Shown here: in pieces, positions 46,990-60,382 of the stretch
Position numbering within the stretch: the stretch's first letter is position 1
Layout: every line of letters begins with the position of its first letter
Assembly: GCA_024449915.1 (NCBI GenBank)
Contig: JAMZAV010004984.1
Span: 1 to 64,000, forward strand
Reading direction: 5' to 3'
DNA: 64,000 bases
DNA from: Sweltsa coloradensis
Lineage: Eukaryota; Arthropoda; Insecta; Plecoptera; Chloroperlidae
The notes under the pieces: generated by a model
Database searches by the model: none
Told to the model about the DNA's origin: nothing
Seen by the model: only the letters and a program-made list of their open reading frames with translations
Translations under genes and position numbers: made by a program

Positions 46990-47664
46990 TTTTCGTGTTA
47001 TATTTTGAGAATCTGTTAACAATTTTTTTCATAAAAGTATGAATGGGAATATCCATAAAATTGAGTTTGGTTTTCTTCAAATACTAAAACTGATTTGTTT
47101 GTTCGAAAGTAAACAAATATTTTTTCATTAAAACGTCATTTATTTTCAGATTCCCCAACAATTGCTCATGTTTAAAAACTAACTTATCTTAGTAGTTTTG
47201 GAATGCATTTTGTACACCGACGCGTGTGAGTATACGAGCGTGGATGCTAGCAACCTTGGGACGGTGGATCACCGTTAGAGATATCGGATATTTTGTCGTG
47301 TTGCAGAGTAAACAAAGTAAAACATTGAACAAATGAATACTCATTGGTATTAATTTGATGTCATTTCGCAATGCTCTATATGGTTTTCAGAACATGGAAA
47401 TTGGAAATTGTACCGTTAAATTATCTTCAAGATACAAAATACATAAAATACAACAAAACATGTTTGTTCTTGGGCGCAACTCAAGCACAGTAGGCCAATA
47501 TTTTCTGTATATCTACAAAATCTTGTCAATACATTACACAAAAACCCATATACTTTTAAATCAAATCAAATTTTGAAACCTATACGTCAAGGATATTTAT
47601 GCCCCTTTGTCCTTATAAGGAAATGTTTAAGTGCTTTGGAAAATTGCTTAATTCCGAGAATTTT
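46990..47664. other. Unassigned AT-rich DNA
   Basis: Nothing recognised. Confidence 0.2.
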
Positions 47665-48260
47665 CATTATTACTAAGAAAACGCTAAAGTCCCGTCGCGT
47701 TGATGGATGAGCTTTTTTTTTAAAAAAAATAGTATGCGTGGGATCTCTTTGCTTCTTCAAGTTCCGTTGCAAAATCATTTTTGTTAAATTAGAATAATTT
47801 TAATAAAGTAGGCCTACGAATTGCTAGGGTAATTAGAATGTCAAATTTTCAAGGAATTTCCACAAACTCATATTAAAACCTTTATTTCTATAGATTCTGG
47901 GTAACTTTTTCAACTTTTTCTTTCAAAAGGTACTACATCACCATAACCTTAATGTCCATGTATAATATGAACGTTGTAGCCTCACCCGTTTGGTCAGAAT
48001 CGGCCCAAATGTCACGAAAATATCGCACTAAAATTCGAAAAAAATCGTAAAAGTACGATATTCATGAGAAATATTTCTTCGATTGTACCCAAAAATAATA
48101 CACCTCTAAATTCAGAGATTTCAAAGGTCCCCTCCAATTTTCATCACGATCGGATATGCCGTTTGCCTGGTAGTTAGCTTAAAAACAGACAGGAAAAAAA
48201 AACGAGCTAAATTTGTTGGGGGTCACTGAAATTGAAGTCTTCGCTTCGCTCATCCGATAC
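47665..48260 (+). repeat. Repeat R1, intact-looking copy
   Basis: From AAAACGCTAAAGTCCCGTCG to GAAGTCTTCGCTTCGCTCAT, with the usual AACGTTGTAGCC and GATCGGATATGCCGTTTGCC blocks. A second copy follows immediately in the same orientation. Confidence 0.85.
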
Positions 48261-48261
48261 C

Positions 48262-48846
48262 TAGGAAAACGCTAAAGTCCCGCCGCGTTGATGGATGAGC
48301 TTTTTGAAGTTTTTAGTTTGCGTGGGATATCTTTACTTTTGCAAGTGCTTTGTTTTGCTGCCTACGCATTGTAGGTGATTGTTGTCAAGTTTCTATTGTT
48401 ACTTGTCAATTGGTATTATTTACCGTAAAAACTTATATTAAAAGCTCTATTTCTATGGATTCTGGCTAACTTTTTCAACTTTTTCTTTCAAAAGGTACTA
48501 CATCACCATAACCTTAATATCCGTGTATAATATGAACGTTATAGCCCAAATCGTTTGGTCAGAATTGGCCCAAATGGCACGAAAATATCGCACAAAAAAT
48601 CGAAAAAAATCGTAAAAGTACGATATTCATGAGAAATATTTCTTCGATTGCACCCAAAAACAATACACCTCGAAGTTCAGAGATTTCAAAGGTCTCATTC
48701 AATTTTTATTAAGATCGGATATGCCGTTTTCCTGGTAATTAGCTAACAAACAGACAGAAAAGAAAAAGAAAAAAAAAACACCCACACCCGAGCTAAATTT
48801 TTTGAGAGGTCAGTGAAATTGAAGTCTTCGCTTCGCTCATCCAATA
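48262..48846 (+). repeat. Repeat R1, second direct copy
   Basis: From AGGAAAACGCTAAAGTCCCG to CTTCGCTTCGCTCATCCAAT. The two tandem copies differ at many positions and in the first 150 bp, so they are not a very recent duplication. Confidence 0.85.
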
Positions 48847-48849
48847 AAG

Positions 48850-50453
48850 GGAACCTCGAAAAAATCTTTCAGACATATTTGCCGGTGCCAGTGGCAGGTA
48901 TAGAATCGACTACCTCCCGAATTCGGATAATATGTTGACATATGAATATTGCGCAACAATTTATCGTATTTCGATTTTATTGATTAAATTATTGCTTAAT
49001 TTATCGATGTATTTAGCCAGGAGAACTTCCATTTATGGAATTAAAAATTTATTAGAGTCCAGAAACTAAAATACCACACTGGACAGGGGCTTGCCGGGAG
49101 GTTCGCCCGGCGTAGGAAAAGTAGGATTTCGAAATTTCTGAATTGTATTCAACATTAAAATAATGAGAATTTTTTTTTTGTTGCTGAAGAATGACTATTT
49201 TTTTTTTAATTTTAGATCGTGACTTTGTGTAAAGACCATCTTACAGAAATTATCTGAATGTTTCGGTAACCTTCTAAATTATCCAACACTCTGATCTTGT
49301 AGTACTCCCAAATATACCGGTACCGCAGTTCTCCTTTATCAATGGCGTAGGCATCCATAGGAATTTTTTTAAGTTTGCTCAGTCTAATTAATAATGACAC
49401 GTGTCCAAGTATAACCTCACGTACACACTTTAATTACCATCTTATTTACATTATAACGATTATTTTTAACCAATATGCCTTCCCCTTTGCCAAATGCGCG
49501 ATTATTATTATTGCTGTGACTCGCGTCGTGTCATATTCAATTTTGTGGTGTAAGTTCAAAAGGCTTTTAAGTTTGTCTTTGGCAACCGCTGAAAGATTTA
49601 TTTCACTTTTTATACAGTTTGACAATATGGCAACGACATAAAGATTAGGCATTATTTCACATAGGACATAAGTCCAACAAACTAAAAATAAACATACTAC
49701 TGAAGACCTGTTTTCGATTAATAGGTGACTATACAAATAATCCGATAAAATTTCAATACACTATTTATTATATGTTATATAGAAATTATCATAGTATTTT
49801 ATTAATCAATATTTGGCTCACAACGTTTGGATTAAGTACATTTTTTTATTTTGAAGAAGGGAAATGTATAAAACGTGAAAGAATTAGAAACCCATTACCA
49901 AAAACAACAATTCTTCCAGATCGATACTAATTCGTTGTTGCATTAAGAAGGTGGAGAGATGAGTAGGTCTAGAGGTATTCTAGTCCTTGGTGGACCTATC
50001 TGTCTACTTTAGTAGCTAAACAACTAAAGTTAAATCTGCCAACATTGTTGGTTTTGGTAATGGTTTTGGTAACTCTTGCCTGTGCGTGGAAACTTCAGGA
50101 GAAAACGTGGAAATACTTTCTTCTACTACATCCTGCTGTTCAGAATACGTTGCCATATTCGTCGACTGGTTAAGAAATACTCCAGCACGTATATAACCAC
50201 ATATTAGTCATTTATGATAAAATAATATATTTGTTTTAATATATAATTACAACCTACCCCCCCCCCCCCCCACCCCACCCCACCCAAATTGAAAATTAAG
50301 GAAGTTGTTTAGAAAGGATATGCACAAATTGCACTCGTTTCTAATTCAACATTTCCACATTTTAAGAGATATGCTAAGTGCACTTCATTGGTTGTTTGTC
50401 GACGACAATAATAGATTATTATTCATGGTTTTCATACATAAAATATTAAATAC

Positions 50454-50455
<2 letters not shown>
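48850..50455. other. Unassigned AT-rich DNA
   Basis: No gene recognised. A minus-strand frame at 49,212-49,400 has protein-like composition but no match that I know. A C-rich tract lies at about 50,258-50,285. Confidence 0.25.

Positions 50456-50458
<3 letters not shown>

Positions 50459-50542
<84 letters not shown>
50459..50542. repeat. (AT)n followed by (GT)n microsatellite
   Basis: About 30 bases of AT units pass into about 54 bases of GT units. Confidence 0.97.
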
Positions 50543-50546
<4 letters not shown>

Positions 50547-50654
50547 TACATATTATGCGCAATATACAATCGTTATGGGATGTCCGAAGGCTGTTTAAGA
50601 GGACCCAATCCTTAGCATTAGCATAAACGACTGAAAAAAACCTCGGAAAAAAAC

Positions 50655-50735
50655 CTTCAGTCAGGATTGCCGGTCTCGACGGGATTTGAACCTGGGTCTT
50701 CAAAAATCAGAGTTGCGCGCTTAACGCTCGAGCCA
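50655..50735 (-). repeat. tRNA-like SINE head
   Basis: On the minus strand GTTGGCTCGAGCGTTAAGCG resembles an A box and CAGGTTCAAATCCCGTCGAG a B box with T arm. An acceptor stem does not close cleanly, so a SINE head is preferred over a tRNA gene. Confidence 0.5.
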
Positions 50736-50739
50736 ACAT

Positions 50740-52051
50740 TGTCTGCTAATTTTGGAAAATATAATATGTTACCGAGATATGTGAGAGATATAAATAGTGT
50801 TGGGGTATAAACAATTAAAGCTAACAAAAAAAGGCAAACATATAATATACCAATGTCTCCTACATAAGCGAGGGAAATAATTTTAAAGTGATTTTTATGG
50901 CTTAACCTTTCTAAATTATCGTGCTCAAATGTCACTTTTATGGGTAAATATAAAACGATAAAAACATACTTGAAGGTTTATTCTATTAATGCATGTCAAC
51001 GATAAAATAAAAAAGCGGTTAGAAAATGTTTAACAAAAAAAAAACATTTTTTGGACTATTTTATCATACACAATGAAAGCAATGGTACTTAACGACTTAT
51101 TATAATTTCATCTTCGACTAACTTTGTGTCCGTATCATCCATGAAAAATGTCTTATAATGAGGTACTCCTCAGCTGGTGGAAGAGTTACCACTAATAAAA
51201 AATTGTCTACGTGACGCACTTGTGATTCCAAACATAGAAATAAATGTACCTTGGCCGGGCAATAATATATTTACTGGAATATTCTAGAAATTGTTAAGCT
51301 TTAGAATTAAATCAGAAATAAATAACCGGAAAAAATAAGAAGTGGAAAGCATTCATTAATATTTGAATTTATCATAATTAATCGTGTTTCATAATTCGTA
51401 CCATTAACTTCATTTTAATTTGTATTATTATTTATAATCAATTTAAGCGATTGTCAACATGTGACAATGGTAGAAATAGGGGTAAATGTATTTTTATTGT
51501 TATTCTGTGTCTAAATCAAAAGGTAAGTTGTTTTAAAAACAAATAAAGTTATACTACTACAACCAATTTCCTTGTTTGTGTTTACTGAAGAGAGTACAAC
51601 ATTGTCTTATTCTCCTGCCAGATAAAACGAGGCAACATTGCAAGATCTTTTGTTAAGTCTAATGGAAATTCAATTAAAAAATAATTAAACAACAACGACG
51701 TACTAAGCAAGTGGCTCTTTAATGTTTGAAGAGGAACTATTGTTTTGCCAAAAAAATTTTCAAGAAGAAAATTCTATAAACGAGAGAGAACTTTCTTCAA
51801 ATCTTAAGGTTAATGGTAAAGGGTTTTTAAAAAATGAGTTATTTTAAGACATGCGTGGTTTATAAAACAGGGTGAAATTTAAGGAGAATGCTGTTTTGGC
51901 AACGTGGTATAGTACTCACACTCACTCACACTCACACGTACTCACACGTATCTTGTTAAATTCTCTTTTTAATTAAAAATTATTAAGCGTAGTGCATTTG
52001 AAGCAAGCAAACAGCCTTGTTTGCGATGTTTGCCATTCAGTTTTAAACTAA

Positions 52052-52085
<34 letters not shown>

Positions 52086-52185
52086 TCAAAACTCATTTCC
52101 AACAATGTCGGGTTGAGTGGTGTTCTTCACACCGATATCTAGGGCACGAAACTATTTTTTGCCGAGATTGCCAGGCTCAGCGTTT
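50740..52185. other. Unassigned AT-rich DNA
   Basis: Nothing recognised beyond short simple repeats (CACACT-type near 51,915-51,950, AATA and AAT runs near 52,060-52,085). Confidence 0.2.
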
Positions 52186-52186
52186 C

Positions 52187-52187
<1 letters not shown>

Positions 52188-52228
<41 letters not shown>

Positions 52229-52471
52229 GTCATCTTCATCCTGCATCATCTGCTTCTCCACCAATTTTCTCCACTCCTTCCTGTCCTCCCACAGCTTCAA
52301 TTCCGTCACCTGGTTCCACGATTCACCTCTCTCTTCAACGTCTCCTTCGATCAATCTTCCCCATCTTTCTCTCGGTCTTCCTACTTTTCTTTTACCTTCC
52401 TCTCCTGCTTCGAAGTCTCGTCTTGGGATCCTATCCATATCCATCCTCTTCATATGACCAAACCATCTTAA
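52188..52471 (-). pseudogene. 3' end of an RTE-like LINE pol, severely 5'-truncated
   Basis: The minus-strand frame reads LRWFGHMKRMDMDRIPRR, then GKRKVGRPRERW and WEDRKEWRKLVE. This is the conserved C-terminal tail found after the reverse transcriptase in RTE-type and related elements. It ends in an Asp run encoded by a (GAT)n tail at 52,188-52,228, which serves as the 3' microsatellite. The upstream part of the open frame (FIYL repeats) is translated (TAAA)n and is not protein. Everything 5' of the tail, including the RT catalytic motif, is missing. Confidence 0.8.
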
Positions 52472-52495
52472 ATAAAAATAATATAAATAAATAAA

Positions 52496-52513
52496 AATAA
52501 ATATAATAAATAA

Positions 52514-52580
<67 letters not shown>

Positions 52581-52581
52581 G

Positions 52582-52628
<47 letters not shown>

Positions 52629-52630
52629 AT
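52496..52630. repeat. (TAAA)n microsatellite
   Basis: Over 100 bases of AAAT units, adjoining the 5' break of the RTE-like fragment. Confidence 0.97.
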
Positions 52631-52639
52631 TAAATTAAA

Positions 52640-55446
52640 TTTTAAAAAAAGTGGCATTTGTTGTTTATTAACGTAACATTAATTTTAATAATTTTAATTT
52701 TGATAAAACCTTCGGCCTATATACTAACACCTCAACCGCAATACAATTTACATTTGCAAATTTAATTAAACATTTAAAATGTGTCATACAAATGTGTTTT
52801 AGAATAATATTTAGAATCGCGTAAATATCTCAAATATGTTTGCTCTGTTAGAAAATATGTTTCTTCTCTTCTTCGTATTGTTCTTTGTTAGCTATCTACT
52901 TGTTTCGTTTTATTCTTATTCTTTGCTAGAAAATATCTATCTTCACTTTCTTCTTTTTATTCTTTGCTAGCAATATACTTGTTTCATTCTTATTCTGAGT
53001 CTTGCTTGTGAACACATTTGTTTATTCTTCTGTCTGTTATCCTTTTCTTTCAATAGTTTTACTATTGAAGTACACAAAGCAATTATCTATTTTCCATGGT
53101 TATAGTCTTAAAATAATTATATGATCAATAAATTATAGATTATATATCTTTCTCATTTTTTAAATGATAAAATAAATAATTTCATCTCGAACATTCATCG
53201 TATTAATTTATATTTGTATTTTTTTTATATACAATTATTAAAATAATTAGTTTTAAAGAGTTAAACGGTGATTTTATCCGTCATTGACGAGAAACACAAT
53301 TTCAACAATATTGAAGGGAGTGTCAATCCTCCGTGTGCCTAAACGGGGAAATCTTGACAGATGGTAAAATAGGAATCTTTTTATGGTTTTAGCCCTATTT
53401 TCCTCATTGTGATTTTTACGAGCTTGCGTGCCAGGATGCCTCTAAACTTTCTCGTAAAAATCACGTAAAAGGATGATATGCTTCAAAATTGAGAGGATTA
53501 TTTGAGCTTCTAGTAAATTTGAAAGGGCTTTCACTTCACACCCAACTAAGAAATCATAGTCTGTGTTTTAGCAGCTTAAAGCATGCCTATCACTGCACTT
53601 AGAGTTTTAGGGGTGGTTGTTGGGGTGTGGTTGGGGATGCCGAAAGTATAGATATAACAATATGACTGTAACAAATAAGCGTATTTTATTATGCCCATTA
53701 ACATATAACGAATACATTGGAACAGGTGGCAAATACACTTAGTAATATACTCGGGGACAACTTTATAGCTCAAACATACTTTTTATTGATCTACACACAT
53801 CTACTTTTAACAAAGTAATAGTTAGGAATAATACCAACACTCTTATTAAAAATTGATTGTTTCCCTTTATATATATGTAATTTTCCATTTCAAATTAAAA
53901 TTACGGATTTTTTCATCGTGTATACAACTTCAAAATTATGATTTAATTCGTATTTGAATTTAGTTTCAATCTTTTTGACATAATTTACTTCTCTCGTAAA
54001 ACATGAATTAAATCATCTTTAAGGAATAAAATTAGTAGAGGTGATAAATATATTGAATATTGTTGATAAGGCCGCATACCAATAACTTATGGTCCGGATG
54101 TGTTGTCATCACTTAGCGAATCGAAGATTTATACACCCGAATACTCAACTTGAACAAGACGATATGAAAGTTAACAGAAGAAGAAGATGGATTCACGATA
54201 TTGAAGGTCGCTCCGCGATACCACGGCTCTTGAGCTTGTAATAGATTCAAGTACAATGTATCCACACTTCAATATATCGACACGGTTTAACAAGTTCGAA
54301 TACTAACTGGTACACTCGCGAACATGAATCATGTATTTTTTGGAGTAAAATAAGATTTCTGTTTTGTTGGAAAGTTTGTTTAACTAGTTAATTTTAACTC
54401 ACTTTATTTAAACCTTTATTTCAGATCGGTTATTTAAGAAATACAAAATCAAATAAGTACATTTTATATAGACGTTAACAAGTTAATACTTAATCAATAA
54501 ATTATATTGAACATAGAGTAAAGTTTTACTATTTTATTGTTATAAGGTTTAATATATGTAATTACTTGTAACAGATTCCTTGTAACACACACATTCTAAG
54601 GTCGTATCTACAACCTGCATTTTTAATCTTTTCGTTGGCATTTAGGTATTTAATTTGACACAGAGAATTTTTTGTATTTAAAGGTACTCTTAATAAAAAC
54701 ATAAATATAGTTCTGTATTTTTTTTTCGCGAGTCAAACTAAGAGATTACCTACGCCAAAAGACGTGCTCATTATTAGTAAGGTACTATTTTACGAGCTAA
54801 AAATAACCAATACATAAACAAATTTTTGAGGTATTGGCGCAATTGAAATTTGACTAAATCATTCGAAATTTAATAAAAGTAATTGTAAATAAATCAATAA
54901 ATCAATACATACAAATAAAATCAATTCCAGTGACTAACACAGTAAAATAAAACTAATAATGTTTTGTTTCCATCATATTTCACCTGAACTTAGTTAATGT
55001 TTGTCTTGAGAAGGTTGGACATTACGATTCCTGTGTTAAATTTATTCAAATAGTCCTCTATCATATACCATTTCGCTCAATTTTCTATACCAATAAGCAA
55101 TTCCATCCGAGTATATTGAAAAATCTAGTGGCCAAGTGCCAGTGGTGCGTTTTATGGATTTAGGAAACGAATTCAATAGCAAAAAACTTTGAATCATAAC
55201 GACAATCTAAATCAGATCTCTCAATACTCGATATGTGATTTTCATCCAGGAATGACCTCGAAAGTAATAGGAAGTAATGATTAAATATACTCTTGGTATC
55301 AACTATAGATCTTCTTTTCTAGCTGTCGAATACTTCTCTGACTTCGAATTGATTGTTGAGGCGGCTGAGAAACGTTCAACTTTAATTCAATAACAGTGGA
55401 ACAAAGTTCGTGTTGTATGATAAAGTTTGATTTGTATCTAAGTTTA
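52640..55446. other. Unassigned AT-rich DNA
   Basis: No gene recognised. A minus-strand stretch around 55,060-55,160 (GTWPLDFSIYSDGIAYWYRK) looks protein-like but has stops around it and no known match. Confidence 0.2.
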
Positions 55447-55670
55447 TTAGTGGTGTTTTATCTCGACTTTAGCCACTAAGAGAAAACTCTTATCATTGTA
55501 TGTTGTCATATCAATTATTAATGGAGCAAAGTTCGCCAATATGCATCGCTGTCCTGTCCAACCGTCTGCGTCTGTCAGGTCCCGCGATAAAATCCGAACA
55601 TCACCTGTGATTGACATTTCCCAGCAACTAGGAAGGAGGGATATCTTTAAACCCGGCACTTCCACCAAGT
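55447..55670 (-). other. Minus-strand open frame related to the 40-kb fragment
   Basis: A 73-codon frame contains MSITGDVRILSRDLTDADGW. Its first 45 bases match 40,223-40,269. I do not recognise the product. It may be one exon or a decayed repeat. Stop at 55,447. Confidence 0.3.
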
Positions 55671-57455
55671 GATTTAAACGTAGAAAAAGTTATATAATGA
55701 CGGTAAGTTTCCCCTTAATGTTGTTCTCTTGTATCCATGCCTCTTATGAATAGTCTAAAAAAATATAAATTTTCAGTAAAGACATGACGGTACGAAAATA
55801 ATTCGTTTAGTGTAGTTAACTATTTAAATAAATAAAATCAAATAAATTCGTATTAAGAGTCCACCCCACTGTACAATCGTTGTTGACAACTTTTTAGGGT
55901 TCCCGGATTAGTTTTAAATATGGAAAGTAATGTATTTGTCGGCTTGATGAAAATATTAGGATGTTACTATGTTTTCTTCAGGAGTGACAGTTTAGAAGAT
56001 TTAATCTGTTGATATTTAATATTTATTCACATATTTAACAATGTGGTATTGACTTTAGTATACAGTTTATTTGTTCAAAACATGAGCGGAGCACATGCAT
56101 TTCTACCCACTATGAATAAAATACAATCCTTGGCGTAGCTTTCGATAATTTTGTTCGTTCGAAATCCAAACCACATCAAGAGAACATTTTTGTTCATAGT
56201 CATCATTTATTTTTGTGGGCGAAAGAAAAACTGCCCTTTCTTTTCTCTGACATGCCTTCAGTCATGGTTAAGCCTTTTCCGATTCACCGTTAAGGCTCGT
56301 GGTCTTGTCAAAATGTCAATATATGAACACTCGAATGAGAGCGGAGATGTGAAATGAGTTTCTTGAGCTTGAAACTCAGACCGACGTTTTATATTTTCTT
56401 CGCTGTATTAGGAGCTTATACAACCATCGCTTTGTTTTAAAATCTTCGAAAATTAAAAACAATATGTGTGCATTTGGATTTGCTTGAACAAAAAAATTAT
56501 TAAAGGATCTTTATTGTTTAGTGAGGAGTTTGAAGAGTGAATAACTAGAAAAAGTAAATGAAAATCAATATGGGTTTATCTTTTACATAGTCTTTGTTTG
56601 ACATGTGGAAACATCACTTTTGTTAAATTCAAACGAAAAGGCGTAACATGAAAAAAATAACACATCATTATAAATATAGTCTACAATCACTAAATGATAT
56701 AATATGAATTTTCAATTCATTATAAATGTTCTGAAATAATTTTAATTACATCTGTTAGCTTAATATAAAACGGAGATTTGGCATTTACAGTACTTTTCAT
56801 TTCGTTTCTTGTTTTCCGCTAACAAATAGCTAACAAAGCACGTAACCCTATAGTAGTGATTACAAGATAGCGTTCTGGACCGAGGCAAGAGTTGTTATTT
56901 CCGGTATGGCTGTTATGGGGGAGCAGCGAAAATACCTGTTGACCGTATGGTCATGGTCACCAACATCATCACACTGTTGAGATACACCACCGTATATTGT
57001 GGTCCCGGGATAATCCTGTGCATTCTATTTGGTACATCATGAGTTCGTTTCCTTGACTCCATACAATATAATCGTGAATGCATTTCTCACCCTTGTACTC
57101 TGGTGTGGTGATGCCGACTGGTGGGACTCGAACCTGGGACCTAGGTGTTTCTTGCTGGCCACTCCCGAGCAGATCATCCAGCTCTTGTTACTTGCCGCCC
57201 TCCACTGGCTTCCCGAGCGTAACTCTCACTCCAATGGTCATGCTCAGCTCCCGACTTAAGACTCCCGTTCCCGTGTACGCAACCACCAAAATCAGATGAT
57301 GTTTGGCTAGGCATTAGCCACATACTTGACAATATTGCATTTCATTTTAGATTTTTCAATTGATTTGATAAACAAATAAAAGTGCGTAATTAATATAAAT
57401 AAATTTATAAATTAAATTAAATAAATAAAATAATATAAATTAAATATTAAATGCT
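55671..57455. other. Mostly unassigned; tRNA-like box near 57,115-57,150
   Basis: On the minus strand at about 57,115-57,150, GGTCCCAGGTTCGAGTCCCA is a good B box, preceded by a weaker GGAGTGGCCAGC. The block 56,880-57,290 is GC-richer and probably belongs to a tRNA-related repeat. Elsewhere nothing was seen. Confidence 0.35.
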
Positions 57456-57457
57456 TA

Positions 57458-57575
57458 TTGTGTGGCTCGTTGGTCTTTGTGTGGCCTCATTGGTCTTGTG
57501 TGACTCGTTGGTCTTTGTGTGGCCTCATTGGTATTGTGTGGCTCGTTGGTCTTTGTGTGGCCTCATTGGTATTGT
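57458..57575 (+). repeat. 38-bp minisatellite derived from the adjacent SINE head
   Basis: CTCGTTGGTC(T/TT) recurs at 57,466, 57,504, 57,542 and 57,580, exactly 38 bp apart, with a TGTGGCCTCATTGGT half-unit in between. The last unit runs straight into the tRNA-like sequence. Confidence 0.85.
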
Positions 57576-57690
57576 GTGGCTCGTTGGTCTTGTGGTTAGC
57601 GTATCTGCTTCCAAAGCAGAAGGTCCAGGGTTCAATTCCCGCCACAGTCAGAAGTTTTTTAACTACTGATTTGGACTTGAGTCACTGTCC
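57576..57690 (+). repeat. tRNA-like SINE head
   Basis: GTCTTGTGGTTAGCGTATCT (A box), CTGCTTCCAAAGCAG (anticodon-stem-like hairpin), GGTCCAGGGTTCAATTCC (B box) and paired TGTGGC/GCCACA ends give a recognisable tRNA shape, followed by a non-tRNA body. The upstream repeated head and the loose anticodon arm favour a SINE over a functional tRNA gene. Confidence 0.6.
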
Positions 57691-57699
57691 ATACCACTG

Positions 57700-58002
57700 A
57701 TTGCTATATTTCCTACTAAAAATATCGATCTTTGGTTTTTTATCGCTCACTCGTCGATTGAGTCAGGGCCTACAGGGTTGGCTTGGTCGCTTTGATTTAC
57801 TGTCCCCCACTGAAAATCAGTTCTATAACTAAGTGGGTATTATTTATATATTTTAATATTTTTGAAGTAATTCAAAATTAATAATGGCACAAAATTATTA
57901 AATATTTGGATAATTTTTACTAAATAAATTCAAAACAAAATAAGAAAGAAAATACGTTCTGTGTATAATCAGTATTATTAAGTTTGATATAGCGTAGTAA
58001 TA
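57700..58002. other. Unassigned AT-rich DNA
   Basis: Nothing recognised between the SINE-like head and repeat R2. Confidence 0.2.
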
Positions 58003-58700
58003 ACTAGGGAACGCTCAGTTGGACGCGTTGATAAGCGAGCACGTGCTATAGCTAGACCCACATTGCACATTTTTTTTAATTTTAAAATTTGCGACGTTCG
58101 CTGTCCACAGGGCCATGTTTCCTATATTATTTATTATTGCCAAGGTATTTGGGTAAACCCGTGTGTAAACTTTTACTTTGTGGATAAAATCCACCGCCAT
58201 CTAGAGGACCTTGACTCCTTGGGAAAACTATTTAAACTCTTTAGTGACAAATAATACACTCTTCCTCGAAAGTATTTTGATTACTTCTAGGTGGCAGTGC
58301 ATTAGAAACTTCACGCGTCTTTTCGTTACCATGGCAACGTTCCTTTTGTTATAATGTAATTTCCATCTACACTACTTATCGGATCAAAATAAAATTAACA
58401 TATTCGTGACCGGACGGACATTCTAAATGATTTGGCCACCTCAGATTTTGTCGCCGTTTAGTTTGAAAAAAAAACTTTCGATTAACTTTAATGTAACTTT
58501 TTAACTTTTTGAACGATTTTGCCACAAAACTAATGGCATTCAATCGAGAACAAAGCTTTCGGATGGTCAAAATTTCAACTCGATCCGAGCCTCCGTTCGA
58601 ACGTTATGGCGAGACATACAAACAAACAAACAAAAAAAAACAAAAAAAAAACAAAACTAAACGAGTGACAAATTTTTCCGGCAGAGTCAAATGGAAACGG
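58003..58700 (+). repeat. Dispersed repeat R2, copy b
   Basis: Reverse complement of 1-725. It begins GGGAACGCTCAGTTGGACGC, passes ACCATGGCAACGTT and CGAACGTTATGGCGAGACAT, then an AAAC-rich tract, and ends near GGCAGAGTCAAATGGAAACG. Confidence 0.85.
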
Positions 58701-60382
58701 TCGCTTAATAATATTTAAAATAAAATAACAATAATTTATTTCTTTTCGCTGATGTTTTGCCGCACACACCGATCCTACGAGCCAAACATCAATGCGATAT
58801 GACAATTCTAGGTGTTTGTCTCACTCGAGAAAAATTGTGTGTGACACTATCCACCATGGCTTTAGGATATCCCTACCAGTAGACCACCCTTTGGCGACGA
58901 GTTCGTTTGAAGAGAAGCCAACAATAATTATACACGCGCTAAGCAGCTGGTAGTTCTCATTGCAGCGGAATAGCCGTTGGTCCAATGCGACAGAGACGTC
59001 AACAATAGTTGCGACCTAAGCTTTGATATAAGGCCACGGCTATGCTGACCCAGAAGTTCTAGAGTTGTTAGTTATCATCAATCATCAATCATCAATCATC
59101 GGTCGCCAATCGCTAATCATCGACCATCAAACTTCAAATGCCAATCGACCATCATCCATCAATCACCAATAACCAATCATCAATCAGTCATCAAACACCA
59201 GTCATCTAGATCAATCGCCAACTTCGATTATCGATTGTCAATTAATCGTTCTAGTGACCAACAAAGTTTTTGTTATGATTTTAAAATTATCCTTGATATA
59301 TTTGTCAGTATTCAAAACTGTACGTACTTAACTTTCGCAAACGTAAGTTATGATAAACAAACTAATCGCTGTGTTATGGTGACAGTGCGGACGAACTCGC
59401 TTGTGCGTCTAATTCAGCTAACTTCACATACATTCTGAACCACTTTTCAACCTCCAATTTGCACACAGCGTTTTTGAAATTGGTTTACAAAGGTGAAAAT
59501 GGAGCGATTAGAGCATATTTCTACATTTCTATTTGTCCCCAACGCAAGCTTGGGAAATTACTACAAATTACCTGTTTGCATGGTGTCATATTTACGGTCA
59601 GTTACTAAATAACTGAAGCAATATTTGGAAAATGTGTTCTGATCGCGCCACAGACATATTTTTATTTGACATTTTGGTGCAAAACATAACTCGACAGGAC
59701 AAACTATGAAGCCTCAGACTGAACCTCTGCGTTCTGCGTCAGAGCCTGGTTTGCTCGAGCGCATCCAACAGTCTTAAATAAATACGAGTAGGTTCCGCTC
59801 TTTTCATGGGAATTCAACGTAAATAAATCAACAACTACCCCCCCTCACCACTCTCTCACAAACATCAACCAAAATGAGCGTTATTTTTTAAACGCAATCT
59901 GCTAAACGATCAATGTGTTATTAATGAGGCTTCAATTGCACATGATAAAATGATAAACATATTAAAAATAAAGTTCAAAATGCCTGCTTCCTCGTAAATC
60001 AGCCACATGCTGGACGTTCTAGTATCTCAGACCAATGCATGTCAGGTTAGTGTATCGTCTTAACGTCCCGTATTTCTCTCAAAGGTTTAGAATTCCTGAA
60101 GAACAATCAACGTTAATCTGAAGGCGCACGTACTTTTAATATTTACATCATAATTCGCAAACGAAATATTACGAGGAATTAAAGGGGCTATAACTATCCC
60201 TTTAATGTATTATTGTTTCCAAGTATTTTGTAACAATACTAATCGAAAATTACCATTAAACATATTTTAATCTTTAAACTCTGACGCTAGGATGTTCTTA
60301 ATTAACACGCTCTGAAATTTGTATAATAGATTATGTTTCTACCGAATTATCAAGTATGAATACAAGGTTTTTAAAATAATTG
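58701..60382. other. Unassigned DNA with an (ATCA)-rich patch
   Basis: 59,078-59,235 is a degenerate simple repeat of ATCAATC/ACCATCA units. The rest shows nothing recognisable. Confidence 0.35.

Noticed and set aside
49212..49400. 62-aa minus-strand frame with protein-like composition
   Set aside because: No known motif and no clear acceptor upstream. It might be an exon, but the evidence is too thin.
52472..52657. Hydrophobic FIYL-repeat protein
   Set aside because: It is the translation of a (TAAA)n microsatellite joined to a LINE tail.
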